From positions 31,154,199 to 31,218,198 of the forward strand of contig CM033405.1 in NCBI GenBank assembly GCA_019426215.1: a stretch of DNA of 64,000 bases, given 5' to 3'. The notes beneath the pieces are model-generated. The model did no database searches, was not told where the DNA came from, and was given only the letters and a program-made list of their open reading frames with translations. Origin of the DNA: Buddleja alternifolia. Taxonomy: Eukaryota; Streptophyta; Magnoliopsida; Lamiales; Scrophulariaceae. The translations under genes and the position numbers were made by a program. Below are positions 29,150 to 40,400 of this stretch, piece after piece. The first letter of the stretch is position 1. Each line of letters starts with the position of its first letter.

Positions 29150-29485
29150 CTGTCTTAAATTGTCAGCTCGTTGCCGAGCAATTTGTGGGTTAGACGTTGA
29201 GGGACCAAATAATGGTGTACCCATTCTGGTCTGTGGTACTGATGATGCGCTATTTTGTGACATAGCTACAATTTCAGTTCCCAAAGAAGGGTATTCTGCA
29301 TCATCTTCAATAGAGATGGTGTGAATTTTTTCTATTAGAGAAGAGGGTTTTTTTCTGTTTAGCAATGGTATCCACCACGCTTCGTTCGCACTCTGATGCA
29401 AAGACGTTGACAAATTCATCATCATCGTCATTATATGAATCACAGATAGGTTCAGATTCATACAAGTCATACATCGGATTGTCAA
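29150..29485 (-). pseudogene. Viral acidic region upstream of the coat domain (broken)
   Basis: Two stretches in different phases: an outer acidic one (YESEPICDSYNDDDDEF) from about 29485 to 29350, and a Ser/Pro-rich one (EYPSLGTEIVAMSQ and following) from about 29340 to 29155. The break falls at an A7 run near 29347 (T7 on the plus strand), and another shift precedes the coat frame. Acidic N-termini before coat domains are usual in caulimovirids. The movement protein expected further upstream is absent; host DNA follows. Confidence 0.6.
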
Positions 29486-29655
29486 ACAGAAAGAGCTCTC
29501 GAAATACGATCTTCGATAACTAAACATTATCAACTCACTAAACTGGTAATAATGTACTAATCCAACAATCAGAAAACGAAAAACCACAAAAACAGCGAGA
29601 AAATTGCGAGAAAAATAGGTAAAATTAAAGAAACTATTCAGTGAAAATAGTTAAC

Positions 29656-29836
29656 CATGGGCGCGGTCGCCGCCGACTTCATTGAAGGCCATGGCGATGC
29701 CGACGAAGATTAAAGTACGCCGGAAACGAAGAGAGCGACGGCGAGAGCGATCTCCTTGATCGGAGGCCTGTTGTTCACTGCGTACGATGTTTCCATCATT
29801 ATGTCCTCGTCTGATATCGAGAACGCGTGATCTACG
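29656..29836 (-). pseudogene. TMEM230 exon 1 copy, decapitated
   Basis: Aligns with 20777-20956 of the intact gene. The start codon is gone because an insertion begins at about 29837. A 1-bp deletion in the segment equivalent to GACGACGATTCCGAGTACGC shifts the frame. The C-terminal codons ([10 protein letters not shown]) and a GT donor remain, but exon 2 is missing because virus follows. It cannot encode the protein. Confidence 0.9.
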
Positions 29837-30866
29837 CAAGGTATTAAATTTGGGTATAGGCATCGATATCGAATTTACGGAAAGGGGATATTCAAAATTT
29901 TGATTTTAATTTTAAAGAAATTATGAATATTTATAGAAATATTTGGAAAATAACAAAATTTTGTATAATTTTAAATATCATAATTATGCATTTTTTATAT
30001 AAATAATATTGTATATATAATGTATGTGTAGTGAATTTTGTCAAGTAATATGAATAAAATTTGAAGGCCAAAACAAATAAAATAATTGAGAGGAAAGTAA
30101 TAACCAAATCTCTTAAGAATTTCATTAAAATAAAATACCATAATTTTAATACAAATCATCATTTAAAATCATATTATTTTAAATTTTGAAATATTTTGGC
30201 TATGTTTGGTTATGTTTTGGGATGGTATTTTGGTGAGAAATTTATGGGGACATGTGTGTGTTTAATGAGATTGTGTTTGATTTTATTTTGGGAGTTGGTT
30301 TTTGGGTGTGTTTTTTGTGAGATAATATTTAGTTTTGTTTTCAAAGAGAACAAAAGTTACTGTAGCAATCAAATTATGAAACTTTTGTATGTTAGACAGG
30401 AGAGAGAGAGCACATAGAGAGGAGTGTAGAGACAAAGTAGGTGTAGAAAGATGAAAAATAATTAATATGTTTTTTTTGGACAAAAAAAGCAGTGTATTTT
30501 TGACCAAATATTTTGTGAACCAAATATGGTTTGGTGAGAATTTTGGACCAAACATGGTATGAAAATATAACCAAACATTGCCTTTGAGTTTGGCCAAAAT
30601 TTCGGTATATTTTGGGAAATTTCGGTATATTTCAAGAATTTCGGGATATTTTGAGAATTTCGGGAAATTTCGGTAGATATTTAATAAAATAATTTTATGA
30701 AGAATTCAAGATTTCAGGAAATATCGAAAATATCGAGAAATATCGAAAATATCGGAAAATTTTGATAGATATTCTGCAAAATTGGATCGAAGGTGAAATT
30801 CCCCCGAAAATCCAAAATTTCGGTCGAAATTTCGAGGTTTCGGAGGATATTTAAGACCATGCCATG
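29837..30866. mobile_element. 1 kb AT-rich insertion with short TIR-like ends
   Basis: Present only in unit B, at the lost TMEM230 start codon. Left end AAGGTATTAAATTTGGGTAT and, from the right, ATGGTCTTAAATATCCTCC are weakly inverted. The right third repeats AATTTCGGTATATTT-like words many times. A Tourist-like MITE is nested inside. Family not recognised; no coding capacity. Confidence 0.6.
30198..30582. mobile_element. Tourist-like MITE nested in the unit B insertion
   Basis: Good inverted ends: GGCTATGTTTGGTTATGTTT and, from the right, GGCAATGTTTGGTTATATTT. A 3-bp TTT flanks both sides (30195-30197, 30583-30585). Shares AAAAGTTACTGTAGCAATCA with the element at 6118-6527. Open frames inside are incidental. 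Confidence 0.8.
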
Positions 30867-31711
30867 AACGATATGATGCACCGACGGCAGTAAACGAGTC
30901 GAGCAGAGCTGGATAAGTTATTGTTCAAATTTATTTAAATTATTATCGAGTTTTAAAATTTGTATTTGAGCTTGGTTTGAGTCGAAACGAATAAGTTATT
31001 GTTCAAGTTGTTTGAATTGTTATCGAGTTTCAGAATTTGTGATTGAGTTTTGTTTGATTAAAAATCTAGTCCACCTCAAACGAACTTTTATCGAAATGAA
31101 CACGAATCGAGCTCAAATAACTTGTTAAGTTTTTTTACATACTTTATTGTTTTTTAACTAATCGAGCTGAGTTCAAACCAAATTTCAAAACTTATCAAAT
31201 CACAAGTTGTTCAAGTTTAATTAGATACGTTTACGAGTATAGCTCAAACGAGCTTTAATAATTGATATTCATCCATAGCTGGACCAGAAAGGGGTGTTTG
31301 GATTGTGTTTTCAATGGTTTTATTGGATTTCATCCATTTTTCCTTTCTAATAATTTTCATCTAGTTTCTACATATATTTTTTCATTTACAAGAGATTTTA
31401 AAATGCCTTCGATCTCAATTCATTTAAAACTCAAATAAGCTTAAAATAATACCTTTTTAATTTCGACTCGCCTCATTTGCAATTGCATCTCTATTTAACC
31501 CTGCTAATTTTTTTCTAGACTAAATGGAATAAGAAAAGAACAAAAAGGTACATTACAAGTGGTGAACAGTAAATGAAAAGTTTTAGTGCGAATTTATTTT
31601 GATTCAAATCCGATAATTATACAAGTATACATTCTATTTATCGTGACTGATTATTTGTGAATGGACTAACTGACTAGTGTATATCTACTCATTTATGATT
31701 AGGTTACATAC

Positions 31712-32079
31712 TGATACTGATGTGACATGCATTTGTCTTCTAAGCGCACGAGCTATTTTTTACTTTGGCCGAAGCCTTACGGGTTTGTCCTTAAAAGGCG
31801 CGTTCGACGTCGAAAATAATTACATACACATCATAAGCCCCTCAGACGAGAGGCTTGGGTAGAGCACATGGTCTCATCCCCACACACGGGGCCAATATGA
31901 TGTGGCATGCATTTGCCTTTTAGCACAGGATGCCGTTGCACGAGGTATTGTCCGTTTTGGCCGGAGCCACACGGGTTTGTCCTCAGAAGGCGCCTCGCTA
32001 GGGAGAGGGGAGATTGAGACTTATAAGTCTCTCAAGACCTTCGTCTCCATCCGATGTGGGAAGTAGTACATACACATCA
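31712..32079 (-). mobile_element. TRIM retroelement, copy B, perfect 5-bp target duplication
   Basis: Same element as at 22130-22534. CATAC flanks both sides exactly (31707-31711 and 32080-32084). The downstream-strand LTR is shortened by internal deletion, and the primer-site core GGCGCC has become GGCCCC. It was therefore in place before the duplication and decayed independently. Confidence 0.88.
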
Positions 32080-32193
32080 CATACTATACTTGGGAAATCT
32101 TATATGCACCAAGAAAGGGTAAAATATTTCATAAAACATAAACTTAACATAAATTATATACACTTATCGTGTAAATGTGTTTTAAAAAAAAAG

Positions 32194-32243
<50 letters not shown>
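32194..32243. repeat. (TA)n(GA)n microsatellite
   Basis: About 10 TA units followed by about 15 GA units, just downstream of the oxygenase stop codon. Unit A has only a short GAGAGA run at the equivalent place, so it expanded after duplication or contracted in A. Confidence 0.85.
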
Positions 32244-32248
<5 letters not shown>

Positions 32249-32457
32249 ATATTATTTCAAAATAGAAAATCTCAAGTGAACTAATTCAGTGTATGATGTA
32301 TGATGATCTTGGTCTACCACAGAATCACCCATTTTACCTAATTTAAGAAACCCGAGGGAGTCGACGTGTATTTAAACCAAACCTCGTAGGAAGCATACAA
32401 CAATTATCCCAAAATAACAAGAAGCAATAACGGAAGAAAATATAGTAACATCGTGCA

Positions 32458-35400
32458 TTAGAACGACGCAATCTCATGTTCATTATCGACAATATTGCGG
32501 AGCGAAAGCATCCCACTAGTATATTGCTTCCTCACCTTCCTATACTTCTCAAGTAGCACTGTGTAACATGGTTCAACATCCCAAAACACTACTTCATCAC
32601 AAAACTTACTCTTAACCTGCATGAAAACACCTTCTGCTATATCCCGATGCTCAATCAGTAAACCAAACGCGTACCTGTCATCCGCTGATTTCTCTATTTC
32701 GCCCTCAACAGCAAGATATTTCATCCATCTTAAGCATTCAAGAGGATCTTCATTTTTCTGTATAGCCTCCTCTAAATGTTTAACGGCGTCTGAAAAATTT
32801 GACTGACTTCTGATCATATTGATTAAGTGCTTGAAAAATGTTATCTGATTATCATGAAGCGAATGTTTGCTGTCTGAGGATGATAATATTGCGCCAACCA
32901 AACAAGCCTTTCGCAATTTTGGATCAAGGTTGGCGATTGACTTTATTGCAATATGCAGTAGCTTTACGGATATTGAATGGAGATTCCAATGCAGAGAATC
33001 AGTAGATGTGCATTGAAATGCTTTCGATTTTTCACTCCAACAATAGAGCGCAACATGCATAAAACCTTCCCACCTGTCACGAACAATGGTCACAATTTTA
33101 GAAAATAATCAGGTATCGGACATCTCATTAAATGGAGACCCGAAAATACACGATACCTTCTTCAAGACACTTAAAAGAACATTTTTTTAAGATCAAATTA
33201 AATCAAGGACAACTCAAACTAATCGGTGTATACTTTATAAGATAAAATAAGATATTTTGTGCAAACTAGTTTTGATAGGATTATAGTTTGAGCATAGCTA
33301 GGGTAATTGGTATTTTGCAGCTTCCAATTTTGCTTGTTCGGCACTTTTTTGACCATTTCTTAATATTATATGACAGATTGCACCCTTCAACTAATATTTG
33401 CTTGGCGAAGTGCACCTCACACTTTCTTTCTTGGTTAAAATTGTGCAGGATAAACAATTTAAAAGTTTTATGGTGAAAAATCATCGGATGATGTTTATTA
33501 ACTCCATTTTCAGACGATAAAAACTTCTCCTCATTCTCTCCTCCCCATTTTTGTAATTTGAAAATGGAGGGAATCAATAGCGTCTGACCATTTACCCCTA
33601 AAAAACCGACATTTTTTTAAAAAAAATTCAGCTTGAAAGTGCCTCCGGTGCACTCTGCCAAGCAAATGTTACTTGAACGGTGCAATATGCCATTTTCGCA
33701 AATTTAGGGTGCAAAGTGCCAAACGGGCCTAATTGGATAGTGCAGATGCCAATTAACCGAACCGTTATGTTATAAACTAATATAAATTGTTCAAAATATT
33801 CTGAAATACTAAGGGTTATACCCGATGATGTATTAAATCGAAGTACTTACTCAAATGGTGGCTCAATTTCAATAGCTAAAGTCAAATGCAAGGAGAAACC
33901 ATTAGCATTATTCACATTTTCATCATCATCCACGCCCGTTCGTGCCTCGTGAGGAAAACCTCGTGGAATATACAAGACATCGCCTTCTTTCAGCAAAAAC
34001 TCTTGGCATCCATCGTCCTTACGACTTTCATCCTCCAAATAATGCAATTTATTACAAGATTCATATAAACGAGGTAACTGCAGATCCGACCGAGGAAATA
34101 TTTTCCATCTTTTCATACCAATAAGTTGGCATACAAAAACACAGTGATCATCACTGTGACGAGCCAACCCTTGCGAATTAGACGGTGTCAAGTACATATT
34201 AACACCAGCCGAAGGCTGCCCAAAGAGAGATGCTAATCCATCTGCAATAGTAGCAATATTTTGAAATCGAAACTCCATACCACGCAGAGCAATTGAGTAG
34301 CCCTCTCTAAATGCATCTTCACATTTCAATATATCATTAATATCAAGAACATGAGGGGCCCGCATGGAGCCCGAGCCCAATTGGTCTCGAAAATAGTGGG
34401 ACTCTCTCTCATCGCACCGTGTTTTTACAACGCGAATATCTTGATGGTAGATTATTGGGTAACCGAGTTGATTCTTTATTTCCTTGATGACATGAAGAAT
34501 ATCGAGTTCATCTGAGGAAATTGGCGGGCACGAAATTAAGCATTTTAGCATGGACGGAAGGAAACTCGGTATTTCCTCTTTCAAATCAAGAAACTGAATA
34601 AAAGGAGTGAAAATACAGTCTTGACCTAATGAAGCCTTTGATGCATCCCTTATAAGAATAGGAGATTTCTCCCAAGTTTCTGATAAAAACCTTTCAATAC
34701 TAAATTCCCGAGAATCAAAAAGTCTTTCTTTGACATGGTCAGCATCTATGGGTCCCGTTTTCAGATAGCTAATAGATAGCCTGAAAATACTTTCTGCCAA
34801 ATTAGTTGTTTCGATGTTACTAATACAGAAATCGCTTCCCTTATTGTACTCTGAAGAACTGCTGCATAATCTTCTTTTATGTGCTTGTTCCAAGAGTTTC
34901 TTAAAATGGGATAAAACATTTTCAGAAAGCTTCTTTGGTACATGACGCAGATGCTCAATCGTGCCGGAGTTGATGAGAGCAATAGCACACTGAAGAAGTA
35001 ATATCGAATATTCATCTTCCTTCAGCAATATCATATCAGCAGCTGGAGATTTAGATGCCTGAATGAAGCAAAGACTAATAGATGTTAAGTCATAGAAAAC
35101 AATATATTCAACGGAGCTGGCTCATATAAGTACTAAATTACTAAAAATCCATGACACCTATGAGTTTCATTGAATTACACACTTCGGCCATTTGGCGTTA
35201 CTTTATACGTGAATGCTAATATACTATCATGTAATATAGTTGTTGTATCAGAATATCTTTTAGGGAGCTACTATATTTATTTACTTTTCGTTTCCTCTGA
35301 GAATCATGCCCACAAAAATATGCCTAAAAAATTATTGTATATTAATATTGTATACCCTAGTCTATTGCCATGCTCGATATATTGAGATTCACTCGTAACA

Positions 35401-37037
35401 TATTGACAAACATGTAGTAAGTAGTAACAACGCCATGAAAAATATTGTCAAGACTCTGGTATAAACAAATTTAAAGAAGATGCTCACAGAATATTCTCAA
35501 TTGCAGAGAATTCGAGCAGACGCTCTCGTCCAACTGACGTTGTTGATAAATCCAATACGGCATTGCAGGCAGCCATTGCGATTTCCCTTTTCGAACTCCC
35601 TAACAGAAAGATTAAGCCCTTTACAATTTCATCATCCAAAGCAATCTTTTCATTCATCTCAAATGATGCTACTGATGCAGCACCTATAATCTCCAAGCTT
35701 TTACACACAATTTCAGCACAACTGTTATGAAATAAGATAAAAAATTACTAAAATTAGTAAAGATTCAGCATATTAAATTCCAACAGCGCCATAAAAATGT
35801 CCAATTAACCGCAATCACTTTCATCAAACGTCATTTCCTTCACATTTGATAATTAAAACAAGGGATAATCACACAAACCTCCCCTCACCTTAAGCCTAAT
35901 TACAAACCCTCCGCCCTCACTTTTGGTAAATTACCATAACTTCCCCTGTCAGTAAAAGAATATTACAATTTCACCCCTATCAGATTATAATTTCACCTTG
36001 TCAGGATGAATATATTACAATTTCCCACCTAATAGGGCGGTTTTGGTAATTTTTAAAACCTCAGGGGGCTTTTGGAAATTACGCAATAAGTGAGTGGTGT
36101 GAATGTGATTATCCCTAAAAACAAAAACAAACTAAATTTACTAAATTCAAACAACACCATAAAAATGTCCAATTTACTGCAATCACTTTCATCAAACGTC
36201 ATTTCCTTCACATTGGGTAATTGAAAAAGGGATAATTACACAAACTCCCCTCACCTTAAGCCTAATTACAAAAATCCCCGTCACGTTTGGTAAATTACCA
36301 TAACCTACCCGTCACCCCCTGTCAGATTACACTTTCACCCGCTATCAGGATACATATATTACAATTTCCCACCTAATAGGGGGGGGCGGTGTTGGTAATT
36401 TCCAAAAATCTCAGGGGGCCTTTCGTAATTACACAATAAGTAAGGGGTGAACAGGGACGGAGGCGGCTGGAGGGTTCATTTTTTTATTATTACTACTGCC
36501 TCCCCTCAAAATTACTACCCATAAAATTTTCAAAATATCTATTTTCACCCCCTCAATGACATAATTATCCTCTATATTATTCAAATTTATTGTAATTGAA
36601 TCTAATTCCTTATTAGATTTCGCGTACCGTACCGCACCAAGCCCCGCATATCCTTCGTCTATTTGTTCAACAATCTCAATCCTGGCTCCGTCCCTGGGTG
36701 TGACCCAAAAACAAGCAAAATCATAGGATAAACTGTCCCAGATATAGTTCTAATCCCCTACCCCTCAAAAACAATCAATACATACAAGTTTTATAGATAG
36801 CATAAAAATACATACAAGTAAATTGAAGTAGTAATTATAATAACATTACTCGAATTTGAGAAGCGGCGGAAGCAAAGAGAGGATTGGGGACAAGCAGACA
36901 TTGGGAAGTGACTGCAAAACTTTGTTCAAACTTTTCTTGATTAGGGTTTTGCTGTTTTTGGATTTGGAGAAAAGGGCTGCTAAAATTGAAGGGAAAAGCG
37001 TTTTATGATGCTCTGTGTTTTCCCTCTTTCTCTTCAT
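32458..37037 (-). CDS. NO66/MINA53-type JmjC (cupin_4) ribosomal oxygenase
   Basis: Four exons (36850-37037, 35488-35721, 33851-35074, 32458-33073), all joined by phase-2 introns, give about 753 residues. The basic start MKRKREN may be a nuclear signal. Residues about 60-150 look like ARM-type helices (AMAACNAVLDLS). The JmjC/cupin_4 domain covers about 260-550: H447-x-D449 (ARHSDDHCVF) and H516 (PRGFPHEA) are the Fe(II) ligands, and a C-terminal helical region follows. Relatives are 2-oxoglutarate oxygenases that hydroxylate histidines of ribosomal proteins, and some are reported as histone demethylases; the substrate here is inferred. Exon 3 start was chosen at TAG|TCTTTG because it keeps the phase. 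A truncated copy lies in unit A. Confidence 0.92.
33301..33757. mobile_element. TIR element in the last oxygenase intron (also 23719-24176)
   Basis: Inverted ends GGTAATTGGTATTTTGCAG and, from the right, TTAATTGGCATCTGCACTA, with further paired words (GTTCGGCACTTT and CGTTTGGCACTTT; GCTTGGC and CCAAGC). Length about 457 bp. It is present in both duplication units, so it predates the duplication. Probably a Mutator-like MITE; no target duplication was recognised. Confidence 0.65.
35774..36480. repeat. Tandem duplication carrying a GGGATAATTACA MITE, intron 1 of the oxygenase gene
   Basis: Two direct units with a period of about 368 bp (starting at 35774 and 36142). Each has a unique lead-in (CCATAAAAATGTCCAATT) and a MITE. 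In unit 1 the MITE spans about 35862-36115 with perfect 12-bp ends, GGGATAATCACA and TGTGATTATCCC. The MITE bodies share CCTCACCTTAAGCCTAATTAC and CCCACCTAATAGG. The rest of the intron (36480-36849) is plain. Confidence 0.8.
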
Positions 37038-37526
37038 CTTCGTTTTCTTCTTCGTCTCTGCATTTCAGAGCTTAAAGGCTTTAAACATTTAACAAGTGGC
37101 ACACGATTTCTTCTAATGCAGATTGTATTGTTTATCATGTAAACTCGACAATTGTATATATATTTCATATTAAATTATTTTATACACATATGTATGTGAA
37201 GTGTAATAACAGATTGCGATAGCATATGTAATAAAAGATTCAAACTCGGCAAGTAGAATTGGGACCCGGATTAATTGTATTTTTTGTCCGGATACCAATT
37301 TATAATTTTGGTCCCTCACTTTACAAAAATCTCGCGTTGCATATGATAAATTGTAAAATAATCTCACATTCCGACTCAAATTTCCGTCCAAAAATTAACG
37401 TATCCGTTAATCAATGAAAAAAACATCAAATTTATTAATTTTTACATTTATTGAAAATTGATTGTGGAACCAATATGAGATTTTCTACTAGTGATGCATA
37501 TATAAGCTTTTGTATAGTTTGGAATC

Positions 37527-38312
37527 GGGGATGTGTTTGGATCTATTTCTTAATTAATAAGTTTTTTTTGGTAGAATGAACTTTTTCAAATTGGCATTTC
37601 AAATTAAGTATTTTTAAAAATGAAATTATTTGGTAAAATTGCACTTAAAGTAAATTCTTATAAAAATGCTGGAAAAAAATTCCAAATATCACTTATATGC
37701 ACTTCTTCAAAATGAATTTTAAAAAAAGTGACTTATGTCAAAAGTCTATTAAATTTCATTACTAAACAAATAACACTTTTACAAATTGACTTTCATCTCC
37801 AAAAGTTTATTTGTAAAGTGTTTCCAATCGCATTCCTAGATTTGTTTAGAAGCAATTTTCAAAAGTACTTTTGGAGATGAAAGTCCATGGTAATGAAATT
37901 CAAATGGATTTTTCGAATAAGTCACTTTTTCAAAAGGTCATGAAGAAGTGCAATTTTTGGACTTTTTTCTACAGCACTTTTATAAGTAATTAACCGAATT
38001 TTTGTCACACACTTTTTGAAAACACTTTTCAAATGGATTTTTAAAGATGAAAATCTATTTGTAAAAGTGTTACTTATTTGGTAATGAAATTCAAATGAAC
38101 TTTTGGAATAAGTCACTTCTTTAAAAGTTTATTTTGAAGAAATACATATTAGTATATTTTGGACTTTCTTTTTCAGGACTTCTATAAGAAGTCGTTTAAC
38201 TGTAATTTTGCCAAACACTTTACATTTCTAGAAGCACTTATTTAAAATATCAATTTTGAAAAGTTTATCCTACAAATGACGTATAAATTGATAAGTAGAT
38301 CCAAACGCACCC
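37527..38312. mobile_element. TIR element upstream of the oxygenase gene
   Basis: Ends GGGATGTGTTTGGATCTATT and, from the right, GGGTGCGTTTGGATCTACTT. The inside has further inverted words such as AAGTCACTTTTT and AAAAGTGACTTA. AT-rich and non-coding, it starts about 490 bp upstream of the oxygenase ATG and could lie in its promoter region. Confidence 0.65.
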
Positions 38313-40400
38313 TTTATTTCTAAAAGCACTTATTTAAAACGATAATTTTGAAAAATTCATTCGATAAATAGATTTATTAATTGAAAAATGGATCCAAAAG
38401 CATTCATCGACACATGGGAGAAGAAATGCGATATACCCGTGGAACCGGACCATTAGAGACCAAAAGCACTTTAAACCAAACGAATCCGCCCAAATACTTT
38501 TGGGCCTAGCCCATGAGCATTAATATTTTACTTTGATCAGAATTGTGGAAAATAAAATGTAAAGAGAGAAAATATTGCCCAAGACCTGTTGGTCTAGTAG
38601 TATTTACCTCTTACTTTATGTCTGCTACAAGTTGTGGCTCTCTCTTCCTTTATGAAGCTAGATAGAGTTTTTATGACTCAAAATTATGACTATCAAGTCA
38701 GGTTTGTTGGGCTAGATATCTATGATATCCCCTTCGTCTCGAATTAAAAAAAAAAAAAATCATTGATAGTTTGGCTCAGTGGTTGCATAATTTTTACAGA
38801 GCTGTTAATTCTCGTATAATTGAGTATGGCAAAAGCTTGAATTTTTAACTTTAAACATGATTTTGAAACGCAACAAAACCTAATTGAAATTATTCAAAAG
38901 AGGAACATACACTCGATCAATTTATTTTTGTGGTCTCAAACGCAAAATTGAGTTCCTCAATCGCGGAGCTAAACGGGCTCTTAACAGCACCTTTTGACTT
39001 CCTTGTTAAAGCAAAATTCGGAGGTCGACAACATTATTTAGGATATCCCCATCATCTAGAATTAAACATTATCTATGGGGATGAAAGCCAATGGGGATTG
39101 GTTCTTTGTTTGACTCGACTCATATTAGTAGTCTTTTCTATTCTTTTTCGGATTAGAATAAAATTTTATTTATTAGGATTATTATACAATTATTTGTACT
39201 AACAACTATAATACACACTCATTTAAACATAAAAACATATAAATAATAATTCACTCGTTTAACTATTATTCTTAACTGTAATATGCGCACACAAGTAAGT
39301 ATGTATGCATAATCTGTCATAATGCAATATTTAGATTATTTATTAAGTTAGAGCTCCTTAGAGTAATTATCTTGATTTTTATAGTGTAAAAACCTAATTA
39401 GCCTCTATTTCAAGGTAATTTTCAATCTCTTCAACAATTCTTTCATCTTTCTCCCCTCTATTTCTTTTTCTTACCTGTCATATTATTATCTTATTCACAA
39501 TGATTTCTTTTCTTCAACTTCACACAAACTAAACTAATTTTGAAATAGCCTAATATATTATCATATAAGAGAAATTAAGAATTTCTTATTTGATTCTACA
39601 TCGTCTTTATTTAAGCACACATATCGAGTATGTCACTATTACCAGTATTAAATACTTCAATATACAACCACATCTTTATATAATTACATTAATGCATATC
39701 GTGTGCACGTATATTTTTTCAATGCACCCCGGCAAACAGATTCTGCTATACGCTTCTTAACCACAGAGTAGAAAAAATTTCCGTTACCCATCCAAGTAGA
39801 AATCAAGTGAATACGTGAGCGTCTAGATGTGCGTCTAATAATATGTAATTTAACGGCTCACAATTCTCACATCTAATGAGTCGGGACGATTCAAGTAAAG
39901 AACACTTTCAACGCGAAAAACACACTTTTATTGGCTAATCAAACAGTGAGTAGACTGGTTTACATTCTTTGTACAGTCTCCATAAATCTCACTACTATAT
40001 ATATATCCTAGAAACTCTGAATTTGCAAGCTCCTAATCACTCTGCTAAATCGATCTCTGAAAACAAATGAAGTACAACAAACAAATTTAAAAAAAAAAAA
40101 AAAAAAAAAGCAAGCTCACATCAAACCCGGGGCAAAAAGAATATCAGGAAAACTCACAAATAAATTAAAAAACGAAAAATGAAAGAAATTCCTAAGTTTT
40201 CAAACTTCTAAATTCATCAGTTTTATCTCCAATTTGTTCATCTGGTATGGCGAGAAGTATACTTGGGAGCATAAGCAGCTAAAAATGCACTGATATCATC
40301 TCCCACATGTTCGAGAAACTGTTTCTTTGCTGTATAAGGAAACGAAGGGACTGCATTTGGCAAATGTAATGAGAGAAAAGCCGTACAAGTTTCCAAGAAC
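38313..40400. other. Intergenic DNA with SINE-like relics; no gene seen
   Basis: Contains GACCTGTTGGTCTAGTAGTA and, after an A14 run near 38747, GTTTGGCTCAGTGGTTGCAT; both resemble tRNA-type A boxes of SINEs, but ends are unclear. The 39200-39900 stretch is AT-rich. The part near 40090 holds an A21 run and is probably the villin 3' UTR or just beyond it. Confidence 0.5.

Larger units (their letters stand above)
24484..29485 (-). mobile_element. Endogenous pararetrovirus fragment (Caulimoviridae)
   Basis: A 5.0 kb viral segment read on the minus strand. The order is an acidic leader region, coat protein with a CCHC zinc knuckle and a second Cys cluster, aspartic protease, reverse transcriptase, RNase H, then a transactivator-like (gene VI type) protein. 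A separate protein of that type after pol recalls petuviruses and caulimoviruses; RT wording also resembles badnaviruses. No movement protein, integrase, intergenic promoter region or LTR is seen. Pol is broken by frameshifts and stops, while the coat and transactivator-like frames are long and open. Both ends abut duplicated host DNA with no viral termini, so it is a partial, non-replicating copy. Confidence 0.9.
29486..34081. repeat. Segmental tandem duplication, unit B
   Basis: The direct-orientation partner of 20612-24483. It starts just inside TMEM230 intron 1 (CTCTCGAAATACGATCTTC is shared), and its homology with unit A ends at the point where unit A is cut by virus; here the oxygenase gene simply continues. 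Unit B lacks about 170 bp covering the TMEM230 start codon and promoter, replaced by a 1 kb insertion, and lacks two short stretches seen in unit A. From about 30867 to 31706 it holds only shared intergenic DNA. Confidence 0.93.

Noticed and set aside
20612..34081. Duplicated flanks as LTRs of a giant retroelement around the pol genes
   Set aside because: The repeats contain host exons, introns and unrelated mobile elements, lack TG..CA ends at the junctions, and the pol region is caulimovirid with no integrase.
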